64,000 nucleotides of DNA from Ochrobactrum sp. Marseille-Q0166 (GCF_014397025.1 NZ_JACJUO010000002.1:1415501-1479500); one strand, 5' to 3'; shown: positions 9,464 to 18,791, numbered from the stretch's first letter. Numbers and translations are program-made. The notes: generated from the letters alone by a model not told the origin.

Positions 9464-10303
9464 TTAAACTGTCTGCTTCGCCGGCGCGTTTTGCGCAGGC
9501 GCGGAAGATGGGATCAGGAAAATAATAAGCGCAGGTACGAGGAAGCCGAGATAAGCCACCACTTCGCTGACCGTCGGCGTCGCGATATAACCGAAGATAC
9601 CAGCCAGAACGGAGCCAAGCGTGCTATCGAGCGGCAGGATTTCGCTCGTGTCGAACACAACCATCTGGAAGTGGTTCCAGATGCCAGCCTCATGCAGGGC
9701 CATTACCGAATTTGCGAGAATGCCGGCTGCGATAATCAGGATGAAAACGCCGGTCCAACGGAAGAAGCGGCGCAGATTGAGTTTCAGGCCACCACGGTAG
9801 ATACCGTATCCAACGAGAGCAGCAAGCAGAACACCGAGCAATGCACCAAGCGGCGCAGCGCCACCCTCGCTCTGCTGGAATGCGGCGAGCAGGAAGAAGA
9901 CCGACTCAAGCCCCTCACGGGCCACAGCAAAGAATACCATCAGGATCAGGCCAAAGCCCTTATGCGTGGGCGTTTCGAACGCCGCATCAATCGAATGATG
10001 CAGTTCCGCCTTGATCGAACGTGCTGCTTTACGCATCCAGAAAACCATGGAGGTCAGAACAAAAACAGCAATGAGTCCGATGATAGCTTCGAAAAGCTCC
10101 TGCGCCTTCTGCGGAAATTCTGCGCTTACGAGCTGGAGGATTGCACCAACTGCCAACGACATCGCCAGAGCCAACAGCACGCCAATCCATACAACAGGCA
10201 TCCAGGCGCTACGCCCGGTCTGATGCAGATAGCTTGCAATAATACCAACGATCAGCGCAGCTTCAACGCCTTCACGAAACATAATAAGAAATGGCACGAG
10301 CAT
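9464..10303 (-). CDS. efeU: EfeU/FTR1-family iron permease
   Basis: The 279-residue protein has about seven hydrophobic segments and the two REGxE motifs of FTR1 permeases: REGVE at residues 10-14 and REGLE in the fourth segment. They line the iron path through the inner membrane. The start at 10303 gives MLVPFLIMFREG, which matches the compact N-terminus of EfeU proteins. An upstream extension to 10366 would add a polar leader and was rejected. No strong ribosome site is visible. It is the first gene of the operon, with an Irr-like palindrome about 260 bases upstream. Confidence 0.92.
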   Translation of the reverse strand: MLVPFLIMFREGVEAALIVGIIASYLHQTGRSAWMPVVWIGVLLALAMSLAVGAILQLVSAEFPQKAQELFEAIIGLIAVFVLTSMVFWMRKAARSIKAELHHSIDAAFETPTHKGFGLILMVFFAVAREGLESVFFLLAAFQQSEGGAAPLGALLGVLLAALVGYGIYRGGLKLNLRRFFRWTGVFILIIAAGILANSVMALHEAGIWNHFQMVVFDTSEILPLDSTLGSVLAGIFGYIATPTVSEVVAYLGFLVPALIIFLIPSSAPAQNAPAKQTV

Positions 10304-10563
10304 TAACAAACAATCCAGTACGGTTGAATCTGCCTGAGAAGCACTCTCATGCGATGGCCAGAGCATCGGCCAACATGATCGTTTGAAGGAAATCGTTCTC
10401 AGTTTTTACCCGTCGCAATTGCCCACATGAAACCGCTTAGCGCTTTTGCAGCAAATGCAATTGATCCCCCAGCAGCTTGTCAGGCTACTGTTGATCACTA
10501 ACCTATTTATAACTCTGCATGCCTTCCCGCAACAAAAATGAACATGAGAATCATAGTATTGTT

Positions 10564-10578
10564 TTAGAATTATTCTAA
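10564..10578. promoter_or_regulatory. Irr/ICE-type iron-control palindrome upstream of efeU
   Basis: TTAGAAT-T-ATTCTAA is a perfect 7-1-7 palindrome. It matches the iron control element TTTAGAA-N-TTCTAAA bound by Irr in Rhizobiales. It sits about 260 bases before efeU, read on the minus strand. This suggests Irr control of the efe operon; whether it activates or represses is not visible. Confidence 0.65.
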
Positions 10579-10837
10579 TGATTTCAGAGATTTATGGAGA
10601 AGTTTATATAAATCCTAATGGAACTGCTGACATGCGTAGCAATTATTTTTAGACCTATCTTACGGAAATATAATCGATTTTGACCTTTCAGACATATTTG
10701 AAAGATGTTGTTGGACAGCTAATCGCTTTAAAAAGGGCATACACAGGATTGTGAAAAGTTTCAGAATTTTCCGAAATGGTCAAAAATTTCGCGTTTTGGG
10801 GGTTGAAGAATAGTTGCAACAGGTCCATATGACAGGT

Positions 10838-10949
10838 GCTTACCGCTTGCGCCTCCTCCCATTGCGCGCGGTAAGTGTTCCCCTCTGGAGGTTTGCCTAT
10901 ATGGCACCTTCATAACTTAGCCGGACTTTTTAGTCCGGCTCTTTTTTTG
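10838..10949 (+). ncRNA. Candidate anti-Shine-Dalgarno small RNA (cuckoo/CcsR-like hairpin)
   Basis: A stem CTTACCGC (10839-10846) / GCGGTAAG (10868-10875) presents CCTCCTCCC at 10852-10860 in its loop. A terminator with stem AGCCGGACT/AGTCCGGCT and seven T follows at 10919-10949. The loop motif is the mark of the CcsR/cuckoo RNA family of alphaproteobacteria. A TTGAAG (10803-10808), 17-base spacer and CATATG resemble an RpoH-type promoter, so the 5' end is a guess. A GGAGG at 10887-10891 inside the same transcript could pair with the loop. No DUF1127 gene precedes it, unlike the copy at 16943. Confidence 0.6.
10919..10949 (+). terminator. Rho-independent terminator of the candidate sRNA
   Basis: AGCCGGACT (10919-10927) and AGTCCGGCT (10932-10940) form a perfect 9-pair stem with a TTTT loop and are followed by CTTTTTTTG. 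Confidence 0.88.
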
Positions 10950-10978
10950 TTTAAATTTCAGAAACTTATATGAAAAAA

Positions 10979-11008
10979 CAAAAGTGCCGCGTTACCCCAG
11001 CACTTTTG
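10979..11008 (-). terminator. Terminator of the gcvTHP operon
   Basis: CAAAAGTGC (10979-10987) pairs with GCACTTTTG (11000-11008). On the minus strand the stem is followed by a T-run (TTTTTTCA). It lies about 180 bases after gcvP, behind another stem-loop at 11141-11173 that has no U-tract. Confidence 0.65.
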
Positions 11009-11191
11009 AAAAGACACAATTTCTCGGCATCCAGAACAGTTTGTAAGAAGCAGATTCTCATTCACTCCCTGCTTTGGAAAAGTAGTTCTTCGCCTGATCG
11101 GTGCCAAACAAAATAAGCGCCTGCGACCAGGAATCATATTGCGAACGGAGCAGAAGAGTACCGCTCCGTTCGCTCACTTAATAAAGTGTTA

Positions 11192-14005
11192 TCAGCCGTA
11201 CGACGCAACCGGCGGACATGAACAGATAAGATTTCTGTCACCACCCACGTTATCGACGCGACTGACCGGCGGCCAATATTTAGCCGTCGTGTCAAAATCG
11301 CCGCTCAACGCGCTTCCCGGAAACACTGCTTCCTCACGGGTGTATGGATGTGTCCATTCTGTTGCCAGCGTATCACTTGCGGTATGTGGAGCATTGACAA
11401 GTGGATTGTCATCCGCAGGCCAGACGCCGTCGGCAACCTTCTTTGCTTCGCCTGCAATGGCAATCATTGCGTCGCAAAGACGATCGATTTCCGACTTCGG
11501 CTCAGACTCGGTTGGCTCAATCATCAGCGTTCCGGCAACCGGCCATGACATGGTCGGCGCATGGAAACCATAGTCGATAAGGCGCTTGGCCACGTCTTCC
11601 ACGGTTATGCCTGCACTATCCTTGAGAACACGCGTATCCACGATGCACTCATGCGCCACACGATCATGCCCGCCGGTATAGAGGATCGGATAAGCGTCCT
11701 TCAGACGATGCGCAATGTAGTTGGCGTTGAGGATTGCAGCCTCGGTTGCCTTCTTGAGACCTGCGCCGCCCATCATGCGGATATACATCCACGTAATGAC
11801 CAGAATAGATGCACTGCCAAACGGTGCTGCGGAAACAGCGTGCTTGGAACCGAGATCAACATGACCTGGCAGATATGGCACCAGATGCTTGGCAACGCCA
11901 ATCGGACCAACACCCGGACCGCCGCCGCCATGCGGAATGCAGAAGGTCTTGTGCAGGTTCATGTGGCAGACGTCTGCGCCAATATCGCAAGGACGCGCAA
12001 GGCCAACGAGTGCATTGAGGTTGGCGCCGTCGAAATAGACCTGACCGCCATTGTCATGGACGATCTCGCAGAACGCCTTGATACCTTCTTCGAACACGCC
12101 ATAGGTCGACGGATAGGTAATCATGAACGCCGCAAGATTGTCACGATGCTTCTCAGCCTTGGCTTTCAGATCATCAATGTCGATATCGCCGTCCGGGCGG
12201 CAGTTGACCACGACAACGCTCATGCCAGCCATCGACGCGCTGGCAGGATTGGTGCCATGTGCAGACGATGGGATCAGGCAGATGTTGCGATGACCTTCAC
12301 CACGTGACTGGTGATAGTGACGGATTGCGAGAAGGCCCGCATACTCGCCCTGACTACCAGCGTTTGGCTGTAGCGATACGCCTGCAAAGCCCGTGACTTC
12401 ACAAAGCCATGCTTCGACATCCGAAGTCATCTTGGCATAGCCGGTCGTTTGTGCTGCAGGTGCGAATGGATGCAGATTGGCAACCGTGTTCCAGCTCACT
12501 GGCATCATTTCTGCTGCCGCATTGAGCTTCATCGTGCAGGAGCCAAGCGGGATCATCGCACGATCAAGCGCCAGATCCTTATCGGCCAAACGACGCAGGA
12601 AGCGCATCATCTCGGTTTCTGAACGGTGCGAATGGAACACGTCCTGTGTCAGGAAACCCTCACCTCGGCGTTTTGCAGGTACGAGCAGATCGTCGTTACC
12701 GACTGCCTTCGCCCCAAACAGTACGGCAAGGGCTGCAAGATCTTCTTCGGTCGAGGTTTCATCGAAAGTCACACCAACCATATCGGCATCAAGGATGCGG
12801 ATGAGACGACCACCCTTGTCTGCTTCGTCAGCAATGGCCTGCGCCTTGCCGGAAACCTTTATGGTGACGGTGTCGAAAAGGCTGTCGCCTGCAATTTCGA
12901 CACCCGCAGCCTTGAGGCCCGTTGCGAAGCGAGACGCAAGGCCCGCAACACGCGTTGCGATGGCTTGCAGGCCTGCCGGGCCATGCCAGATGGCAAACGA
13001 AGCTGCCATATTGGCGAGCAGTGCCTGTGCGGTGCAGATGTTCGAAGTCGCCTTGTCACGCCGGATATGCTGCTCGCGGGTCTGGAGAGCCAGACGGTAA
13101 GCCGCGCGGCCATGTGCATCAACCGACTGGCCAACGATACGGCCCGGAATGATGCGGGTCAGCGGCTCGCTTACTGCGAGATATGCAGCATGTGGACCGC
13201 CAAAGCCCATTGGCACGCCATAACGCTGCATGGAACCAACAGCCATGTCAGCGCCCCACTTGGCGGGCGCTTCCAGAATGGTGAGTGCCAGCGGATCGGC
13301 AACAGCGATAACAAGAGCGCCCTTGGCCTTGGCATCGGCGATTACAGCGGTGAAATCGCCATAAACGCCGCGCGTATCCGGCCATGGCACGATGACGGCA
13401 GCGGTGTTGTCGTCAACAGCACTTCCGGCTTCAACCTGCCAGCCCAGTGGCTCTGCACGGGTGTTGATCACATCCACGCTCTGCGGATGCAGATCACCTG
13501 CAAGCAGAATCCGCGAGCGCTTGTCTCGGTGCTGACGAACTGCAACGCCCACAGCTTCTGCAACAGCAGTTGCTTCATCCAAGAGCGATGCACAGGCGAC
13601 CGGGAGGCCGGTTAGTTCTGCAACAAGTGTCTGGAAGTGAAACAGAAGCTCCAGACGGCCTTGACTGATTTCCGACTGATATGGCGTGTAAGCCGTGTAC
13701 CAGGCCGGATTTTCAAACAGGTTGCGCTGAATGACAGGGGGTGTCTGCGCACCATGATAACCCGCACCGATGAAGCTCTTCTTCACCACATTGCGGTCCA
13801 TGATTTCATTAAGCTCGGCAAGGGCTGCGTGTTCGTTCAAAGCCGCTGGCAGATCAAGTGCGCGGTTTAAGCGGATGGATGCTGGAACAGCTTGCGTGAT
13901 CAGCGTTTCCATTGAAGGAAGACCGAGCGCCGCAAGCATTGCGCGCTCATCTTCCACGCGTGGCCCGATATGACGGGCAACAAAGGGGAGAACCTGTTGC
14001 GTCAT
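11192..14005 (-). CDS. gcvP: Glycine dehydrogenase (decarboxylating), P protein
   Basis: The 937-residue protein has the normal length of the fused P protein and both PLP-fold halves. The cofactor lysine is Lys686 in [17 protein letters not shown], with the glycine-rich loop after it. P protein decarboxylates glycine and passes the aminomethyl group to lipoyl GcvH. It starts with ATG at 14005, five bases beyond the gcvH stop, with AGGA as ribosome site. It is the last gene of the glycine-riboswitch-controlled gcvT-gcvH-gcvP operon. Confidence 0.97.
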   Translation of the reverse strand: MTQQVLPFVARHIGPRVEDERAMLAALGLPSMETLITQAVPASIRLNRALDLPAALNEHAALAELNEIMDRNVVKKSFIGAGYHGAQTPPVIQRNLFENPAWYTAYTPYQSEISQGRLELLFHFQTLVAELTGLPVACASLLDEATAVAEAVGVAVRQHRDKRSRILLAGDLHPQSVDVINTRAEPLGWQVEAGSAVDDNTAAVIVPWPDTRGVYGDFTAVIADAKAKGALVIAVADPLALTILEAPAKWGADMAVGSMQRYGVPMGFGGPHAAYLAVSEPLTRIIPGRIVGQSVDAHGRAAYRLALQTREQHIRRDKATSNICTAQALLANMAASFAIWHGPAGLQAIATRVAGLASRFATGLKAAGVEIAGDSLFDTVTIKVSGKAQAIADEADKGGRLIRILDADMVGVTFDETSTEEDLAALAVLFGAKAVGNDDLLVPAKRRGEGFLTQDVFHSHRSETEMMRFLRRLADKDLALDRAMIPLGSCTMKLNAAAEMMPVSWNTVANLHPFAPAAQTTGYAKMTSDVEAWLCEVTGFAGVSLQPNAGSQGEYAGLLAIRHYHQSRGEGHRNICLIPSSAHGTNPASASMAGMSVVVVNCRPDGDIDIDDLKAKAEKHRDNLAAFMITYPSTYGVFEEGIKAFCEIVHDNGGQVYFDGANLNALVGLARPCDIGADVCHMNLHKTFCIPHGGGGPGVGPIGVAKHLVPYLPGHVDLGSKHAVSAAPFGSASILVITWMYIRMMGGAGLKKATEAAILNANYIAHRLKDAYPILYTGGHDRVAHECIVDTRVLKDSAGITVEDVAKRLIDYGFHAPTMSWPVAGTLMIEPTESEPKSEIDRLCDAMIAIAGEAKKVADGVWPADDNPLVNAPHTASDTLATEWTHPYTREEAVFPGSALSGDFDTTAKYWPPVSRVDNVGGDRNLICSCPPVASYG

Positions 14006-14009
14006 CTTT

Positions 14010-14378
14010 TTATCCTACGAGTTTGTCATAACCGGCCTTGTCGAGAAGCCCCGAAAGCTGGCCTTCATCGGAAAGCTTAAGTTTGAACAGCCAGCCATCG
14101 CCTTCTGCAGCTTGATTAACGAGAGCCGGATCGCTCGAAACGGCGTCGTTGACTTCAACGACTTCGCCGTCGACTGGCGCATAGACGTCGGAAGCGGCCT
14201 TGACCGACTCCACAACCACGATGCTCTCGCCCTTGGCGACTTTGCGACCGATTTCCGGCAGGTCTACGAATACGAGGTCGCCCAGCTGTTCCTGTGCGTG
14301 GATCGTGATGCCGACGGTGGCAACGCCACCTTCGACGCTGATCCACTCATGATCTTCGGTGAACAGGATATTGGCCAT
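14010..14378 (-). CDS. gcvH: Glycine cleavage system H protein
   Basis: The 122-residue lipoyl carrier has the expected lipoylation lysine Lys60 in [11 protein letters not shown], between the typical beta-strands. It shuttles the aminomethyl group from GcvP to GcvT. The start is the ATG at 14378 ([12 protein letters not shown]), eight bases after an AGGA that overlaps the gcvT stop. An in-frame ATG three codons earlier (14387) lacks a ribosome site. Confidence 0.96.
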   Translation of the reverse strand: MANILFTEDHEWISVEGGVATVGITIHAQEQLGDLVFVDLPEIGRKVAKGESIVVVESVKAASDVYAPVDGEVVEVNDAVSSDPALVNQAAEGDGWLFKLKLSDEGQLSGLLDKAGYDKLVG

Positions 14379-14383
14379 GGAAA

Positions 14384-15487
14384 TCATCCTTTGCGATAGC
14401 GATGCGGTGTGAAGGGAAGTGCATGAACATCAACGGGAACCTTGTTACCGCGGACGTCTGCGAAAATGCGGGTGCCGGGGACTGCGAGGCTTGCCTCGAC
14501 ATAACCCATGGCAACCGGGAAACCTGCAGATGGGCCAAAACCACCCGATGTGACTGTGCCAATCTGAAAACCGGATTCGTCAAAAAGTTCGGCGCCGCCA
14601 CGTACTGGCTGGCGGCCTTCCGGCTTAAGTCCAACCCGCTTGGCGGTTGCACCCTTGGCAATCGCATCGAGCACGGCTTTGGCGCCATTAAAGGCAGCCT
14701 TTTCACGCACAGGCTTGGTGATTGCCCATGTGAGACCGGCAGAGACCGGATCGGTTTCCGGCGTGATGTCCTGACCGTGCAGGCAAAGACCCGCTTCAAG
14801 GCGCAGGCTGTCGCGGGCAGCAAGACCGATCCATTCGACGCGTTCGTCGGCCAAAAGCTTTGTTGCAAGCGCGCGCGCCTCATCGGCAGGCAAGCCAATC
14901 TCAAAACCATCTTCGCCAGTATAACCCGAACGGGTCATGAACCAGTTGGGATTAGGTTCAAAGCCGCTCATAAAACCGAGTTCTGCACCTTTCAGACCGG
15001 CATCATTAATCACGCTTTCGGCTTCCGGACCCTGAATAGCCAAGAAAACGCGATCCAGCGGATTGACCGTTACATCCTTGCCAGATGCTGCTTCATTGAG
15101 ATGCTCAATATCGGCTATAGCGTTACCCGCATTGGCGACAACCATGAAACGGTTTTCGCCAAGGCGCGTGACAATAAGATCGTCAAGAACGCCGCCCTGT
15201 TCATTGAGAAAGAAAGTATATTTCGACTGGCCGGTTTTCAAAACCGAAGGATCAAGCGGACAGGTTTCGCTCAAAAGCGCAATTGCATCTGCGCCCGAAA
15301 CTTCAATCAGCTTCATATGAGAAATATCGAAAAGGCCGACATGTTCACGCGTGTGAAGATGTTCCTTCATAACGCCAAGCGGATAGGTGATCGGCATGTT
15401 CCAGCCAGCAAAACCGCCAAAGCGTGCGCCAGCTTCCTCATGCAGATCCTGCAAAGGCAGGGTATTCAAGTGTGCGGTATCGCCCAT
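14384..15487 (-). CDS. gcvT: Aminomethyltransferase, glycine cleavage T protein
   Basis: The 367-residue protein has the GcvT folate-binding fold ([19 protein letters not shown] near the N-terminus; [18 protein letters not shown] in the C-terminal part). It transfers the methylene group from lipoyl-GcvH to tetrahydrofolate and releases ammonia. ATG at 15487 with TGGAG upstream. It is the first gene after the tandem glycine riboswitch, so all three cleavage proteins answer to glycine. Confidence 0.96.
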   Translation of the reverse strand: MGDTAHLNTLPLQDLHEEAGARFGGFAGWNMPITYPLGVMKEHLHTREHVGLFDISHMKLIEVSGADAIALLSETCPLDPSVLKTGQSKYTFFLNEQGGVLDDLIVTRLGENRFMVVANAGNAIADIEHLNEAASGKDVTVNPLDRVFLAIQGPEAESVINDAGLKGAELGFMSGFEPNPNWFMTRSGYTGEDGFEIGLPADEARALATKLLADERVEWIGLAARDSLRLEAGLCLHGQDITPETDPVSAGLTWAITKPVREKAAFNGAKAVLDAIAKGATAKRVGLKPEGRQPVRGGAELFDESGFQIGTVTSGGFGPSAGFPVAMGYVEASLAVPGTRIFADVRGNKVPVDVHALPFTPHRYRKG

Positions 15488-15537
15488 AACAACTCCAGAG
15501 TCGCACGTATGCCTCCGCGAAATGCGGTTGCTTCGTG

Positions 15538-15715
15538 CCCCTCTGTCTCAAGCCTGAGAGACTCGCATAGCTATAAAGCTATACTTACACCTTCGGCGCA
15601 GGGTTTCCCCCGACTTTCCAGAGTTGCCTTACCCACCTGCGGTTCCTTGTACCTGAGAGATTTCGGGCGATTTCCCCTTCGGTGGCCGACTTGCGTCAGC
15701 TCTCTCCCGCAGACA
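15538..15715 (-). ncRNA. Tandem glycine riboswitch upstream of gcvT
   Basis: Read on the minus strand there are two similar aptamers. Aptamer 1 (about 15650-15713) runs from GGGAGAGAGCTGACGC through CCGAAGGGG to CTCTCAGG. Aptamer 2 (about 15540-15630) contains GCGCCGAAGGTG and ends in CTCTCAGGC followed by GAGACAGAGGGG. The repeated CCGAAGG and CTCTCAGG blocks, a short linker between them, and position about 50 bases before gcvT are diagnostic of the cooperative glycine riboswitch, which usually turns the operon on at high glycine. Confidence 0.95.
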
Positions 15716-15957
15716 AACAGTGACAGAACCATCTCTTAAAAGCGCAAAGCTCCATCACACGACATTAAGTCACTTAGCTTAAACTGTTTCTGGAGTCATG
15801 TATAATTATTGTCACAAGACGACAATTCCCGGGAATTTTGCGACAAAAATTGCATGGATTTCCCCCCTAAGCCGAAAGAATAACTTTAAGTTCCGGGCAA
15901 ACAGGGCAATACACAGCAAATGCATTGCACTGTCGCTTCATTCGAAGGAATATTCTC

Positions 15958-16545
15958 TTGTGTAGACGTAGAATTGGCACGGTAATCGTTCTGTCTTTAT
16001 CATGTGCAACCGCAGCTTATAGTAACGAACCATCCAAAGCAGACTACCTTTCCTTTGCGGAGCGATCATGGAAACATTTTCAATGCGGCTATCTTCATGA
16101 AGCCGCTATGGGTCATAATATAACCGGCATACAGTTTACGCGCCGGGGCTTTGAACTTGGCAAACAGTTTTTTGATGCGGTGAAACACGGGAAAATAAAC
16201 CAGATGGACTTCACCCTGAAAACGCCGCGCGATTTCTGGGTAAGCATCACAGAATTATCGCCCGAATTCGATCTCGGACGCGCTTCGATCATTGCACAAC
16301 ATCAAATGGCAAGTGAAATAGTCGCCTTCAATCAAAACCTTCCTGCGACACTTAATGAGATCAAAGACAGCGGTTTTCAGATCGATAACGAACAAACCGC
16401 AAGCAATGCGATTGAGCGCATTAAAATCGAAAACTGCGATTATGAAGATTTGGGCTTTTCAGCAGAAATAACAAAGAACATACGGGAAAATGCCCTGCGC
16501 GGACCCATGCTTTTAAATAGCAGAAAACCACCAGAAAAAAGGTGA
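15958..16545 (+). CDS. Secreted hypothetical protein
   Basis: I do not recognise a family. The frame has no usable ATG near its start. The best start is the TTG at 15958, eight bases after GAAGGA, giving 195 residues that begin with an arginine-rich head (CRRR), a hydrophobic core (GTVIVLSLSCATAA) and a probable cleavage near AAYS-NEP. The mature part is mixed alpha/beta in composition with two cysteines (FQCGYLHEAAMG and IENCDYEDLG) that could form a disulfide in the periplasm. It is divergent from the gcv operon and 173 bases before the DUF1127 gene. A longer form from TTG 15925 is possible. Confidence 0.6.
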   Translation: MCRRRIGTVIVLSLSCATAAYSNEPSKADYLSFAERSWKHFQCGYLHEAAMGHNITGIQFTRRGFELGKQFFDAVKHGKINQMDFTLKTPRDFWVSITELSPEFDLGRASIIAQHQMASEIVAFNQNLPATLNEIKDSGFQIDNEQTASNAIERIKIENCDYEDLGFSAEITKNIRENALRGPMLLNSRKPPEKR

Positions 16546-16718
16546 TTTGGGCATGCTCCTGATGATTGTGATTATAAAATGGCCAAGCTGCGCAAAAGCC
16601 ATGCAATCGACAGGCTAAATTGCACAGCAGCTATGCAAATCTGGCTCTCCACTTCTCAAAACTTAGGACCTATATGCTGGTCGCAACACAGAGAGATAAG
16701 ATTTACTAGGTGAGAGAA

Positions 16719-16865
16719 ATGAACCTGATCCGCTCGTACAATAACTGGCGCCGCTACCGTAACACGGTAAACGAACTGAGCCGCCTGAGCCCACGCGAAC
16801 TGAACGACCTCGGCATTCTGCCTTCGGAAATCTCGTTCGTTGCACGCAAGGCAGCCGCTCGTTAA
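16719..16865 (+). CDS. DUF1127-family small protein (CcaF1-like)
   Basis: The 48-residue basic protein starts with ATG at 16719 after AGGTGAGAG. It has the DUF1127 pattern: an N-terminal amphipathic, arginine-rich stretch (IRSYNNWRRYRN), then LSRLSPRELNDLGI and a C-terminal helix. Short DUF1127 proteins of Rhodobacter and Agrobacterium bind RNA and act in small-RNA processing and stress or metabolic control. It is directly followed by two anti-Shine-Dalgarno hairpins and a terminator, the same order as ccaF1-CcsR1-4, so protein and RNA are probably made from one transcript. Confidence 0.88.
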   Translation: MNLIRSYNNWRRYRNTVNELSRLSPRELNDLGILPSEISFVARKAAAR

Positions 16866-16942
16866 TAGCGCGACCAAAAGGCTACAGCCTTTTATAAGAA
16901 CCGCAGCACTTAAACCACGCGGTTCTACAGTTTCTAGGTTTT

Positions 16943-17062
16943 TCACCGGGGTGTTTCCTCCTCCCATTTGCCTCGGTGATATATAGGCCGGACCTCCTCC
17001 TCCCATTCCGGTCTAACCCTAAACAACACCCGCCGTCCTCCCACGGCGGGTGTTGTTTTTTT
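16943..17062 (+). ncRNA. Double anti-Shine-Dalgarno hairpin RNA (CcsR/cuckoo-like) with terminator
   Basis: Hairpin 1 has TCACCGGGG (16943-16951) pairing with CCTCGGTGA (16971-16979) and loop motif CCTCCTCCC at 16957-16965. Hairpin 2 has a 9-pair stem (16984-16992 with 17007-17015) and the same motif at 16996-17004. A very strong terminator follows: 14-pair stem AACAACACCCGCCG/CGGCGGGTGTTGTT (17022-17057), whose own loop contains CCTCCC, and a T-run. The repeated loop motif is complementary to ribosome-binding sites. The RNA is probably cut from the DUF1127 transcript. Family assignment rests on the motif and the gene order. Confidence 0.8.
17022..17062 (+). terminator. Terminator of the DUF1127/anti-SD RNA unit
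   Basis: A 14-pair GC-rich stem (17022-17035 with 17044-17057), an 8-base loop TCCTCCCA, then seven T. The T-run overlaps the stop codon of the convergent MFS gene. Confidence 0.93.
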
Positions 17063-18293
17063 ATACAGCTTTGCGTATGGCAGATGCTACTTTTTCCCGG
17101 TCTATATGATCGATCAAAATCGATACCGCAAAGACGATCAATCCAGCAGTTGCAAGGAAAGCACCAACTGTTCCGGTCGCAGTCCAGCCATATCCCCACG
17201 CGATTGCCAAGCCGCCTAGCCACGCACCCAAAGCGTTGGCAAGATTGAGTGCGGAATGGTTCATTGCCGCCGCAAGTGTTTGGGCGTCAGCAGCTACATC
17301 CATTAGTCTTGTTTGCAGAGCAGGCACCAATGCAAATCCACCGCCAACGAGAAGCACGCTCAGAAATGCGGTTACGGGATGCTGCATCAATAGCGGGAAT
17401 GCCAGCATTACAATCATATCGTAAACAAGCACCCCGCCAACCGTACCCATAACAGAACGGTCAGTGAGCTTTGAACCGATGATATTTCCCAGTACCATAC
17501 CAAAACCGAACATGGCAAAAACAACCGGCATCCACTTCATATCGACATGCGAGACTTGCGTGATGGTTGCCGCGACATAGGAAAAGACTGAGAATAGTCC
17601 GCCGGTGCCGACAGCACCAATCGCGAGCGTCAACAAAACCTGTTTGCGACGCAGCGCACCCAGTTCGCGCAGCGGTGACGCACCGTCTTCTGCCGGCTGC
17701 CTTGGAACGAAGACAACTATCATCAACATCGTCAAAATGGCGATCAGCCCAACGGCCGCAAACATTGCGCGCCATCCGGCCATCTGTCCCAGCCATGTTG
17801 CCAATGGAGTACCGACAAGTGTCGCGACCGTTAATCCGGTCATAACCCGCCCAACGGCTTGCGCACGTTTTCCAGGCTCGGCCATGGAAGCAGCAATCAG
17901 CGAAGCGACGCCGAAATAAGCACCATGCGGAAAACCCGCAACAAAGCGCATAATAATCAGACCACCGTAATTCTGCATAAAGGCACTTGCTAGATTGCCG
18001 AAGGCAAACAGCGCCATAAACAGAAAGACAAGTTTGCGACGGTCAAGCCGGGCACCAAAGACCGCCAGAATTGGCGCACCAATCAGCACACCCAGAGCGT
18101 ATGAACTTATCAGATGTCCAGCGGAAGGCATATCGACATTGAGGTCACCCGCAATATCAGGCAGAAGCGCCATGATCGCGAATTCACCCGTTCCAATGCC
18201 GAAACCGCCGATAGCGAGCGCGAGTTCAGCAAGCCGTGCGGAAGAGCGCGGAGAATTATTCGGCAACAAAGCCGAAGGCTGGGTTTTTGACAT
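17061..18293 (-). CDS. MFS drug/sugar efflux transporter
   Basis: The 410-residue protein has about twelve hydrophobic segments and MFS marks: GIGTGEFAIMALLPDIAGDL in the first segment and the inter-segment ARLDRRKLVF loop (motif A-like). The sequence resembles the DHA1/AraJ-YdhP group of proton-coupled exporters in the inner membrane. It starts with ATG at 18293. No regulator lies next to it, so the substrate is unknown. It is convergent with the DUF1127 unit. Confidence 0.85.
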   Translation of the reverse strand: MSKTQPSALLPNNSPRSSARLAELALAIGGFGIGTGEFAIMALLPDIAGDLNVDMPSAGHLISSYALGVLIGAPILAVFGARLDRRKLVFLFMALFAFGNLASAFMQNYGGLIIMRFVAGFPHGAYFGVASLIAASMAEPGKRAQAVGRVMTGLTVATLVGTPLATWLGQMAGWRAMFAAVGLIAILTMLMIVVFVPRQPAEDGASPLRELGALRRKQVLLTLAIGAVGTGGLFSVFSYVAATITQVSHVDMKWMPVVFAMFGFGMVLGNIIGSKLTDRSVMGTVGGVLVYDMIVMLAFPLLMQHPVTAFLSVLLVGGGFALVPALQTRLMDVAADAQTLAAAMNHSALNLANALGAWLGGLAIAWGYGWTATGTVGAFLATAGLIVFAVSILIDHIDREKVASAIRKAV

Positions 18294-18392
18294 GGATGGG
18301 CCTGAAAGAATGGAGGATGTCGGATAAGCCTACCATTCCCTTCACACAAACGCGATATGGTTTATTACGGCCACAAAGCGTTATCGTGCTGC

Positions 18393-18782
18393 TTATTTTG
18401 CTGCCACAACCTCGATTTCGACCTTGAATTCTTCGCGTGTAAAGCCAGAAACAATCATCAGCGTCGAAGCCGGTGCAGGTTGCGGAAACAACCGGTCACG
18501 CACATCCATATAGGGGCGCATATAAGCGCGATCCGTCACATAGGCGTTGATACGCACGGCATCGGAAAGCTCCATGCCTCCATCACGCAGAATGCGGCGG
18601 ATGTTTTCAAAGCAAAGCTCAGCTTGCGCGGCTGCATCGTCCGGCACCGATCCATCTGGCGCAATGCCAAGCTGCCCCGAACAGAAAATCAGCTCGGCCC
18701 CCTCCCTCACCTTAACGCCATGGCTATAGGCGGCAAAGGGAGCAGCCATATCGGCTGGAAGCAAATGTTTCAAAACAGTCAT
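18393..18782 (-). CDS. RidA/RutC-family protein without the canonical arginine
   Basis: The 129-residue protein has the small YjgF/RidA fold (GAELIFCSGQLGIAPDGSVP near residue 35, then the C-terminal FKVEIEVVAAK strand). True RidA enamine/imine deaminases have an arginine in a PARS-type motif before the last strands; here the aligned segment is PAPASTLMIV, so that residue is replaced. It may be a different Rid subfamily. It lies nine bases after the ferredoxin-reductase gene, so the two form one operon, and it is divergent from the RutR-like-controlled arm. In the Rut pathway RutC is a RidA relative, which makes the context notable. Confidence 0.85.
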   Translation of the reverse strand: MTVLKHLLPADMAAPFAAYSHGVKVREGAELIFCSGQLGIAPDGSVPDDAAAQAELCFENIRRILRDGGMELSDAVRINAYVTDRAYMRPYMDVRDRLFPQPAPASTLMIVSGFTREEFKVEIEVVAAK

Positions 18783-18791
18783 TTTATGTCC

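Larger units (their letters stand above)
10304..11191. other. 888-base intergenic region between efe and gcv operons
   Basis: No credible protein gene is present. The region holds the Irr-like box (10564-10578), a candidate anti-Shine-Dalgarno small RNA on the plus strand (10838-10949), the gcv terminator (10979-11008) and one more stem-loop: GCGAACGGAGC (11141-11151) pairing with GCTCCGTTCGC (11163-11173), close behind the gcvP stop. The stretch 10380-10560 shows nothing definite beyond promoter-like AT-rich sequence. Confidence 0.7.

Noticed and set aside
10304..10366. Upstream extension of efeU
   Set aside because: EfeU proteins begin with the membrane segment containing REGxE near residue 10; the extension is polar and unsupported.
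12626..13615. Open frame of more than 300 codons opposite gcvP
   Set aside because: Antisense shadow of a strongly conserved gene; low-complexity composition and no domain.
14402..15739. Long open frame on the plus strand antisense to gcvT
   Set aside because: It lies fully opposite a conserved gene and the riboswitch, has no ribosome site and reads as an unrelated Cys/Arg-rich sequence, as expected of an antisense shadow.
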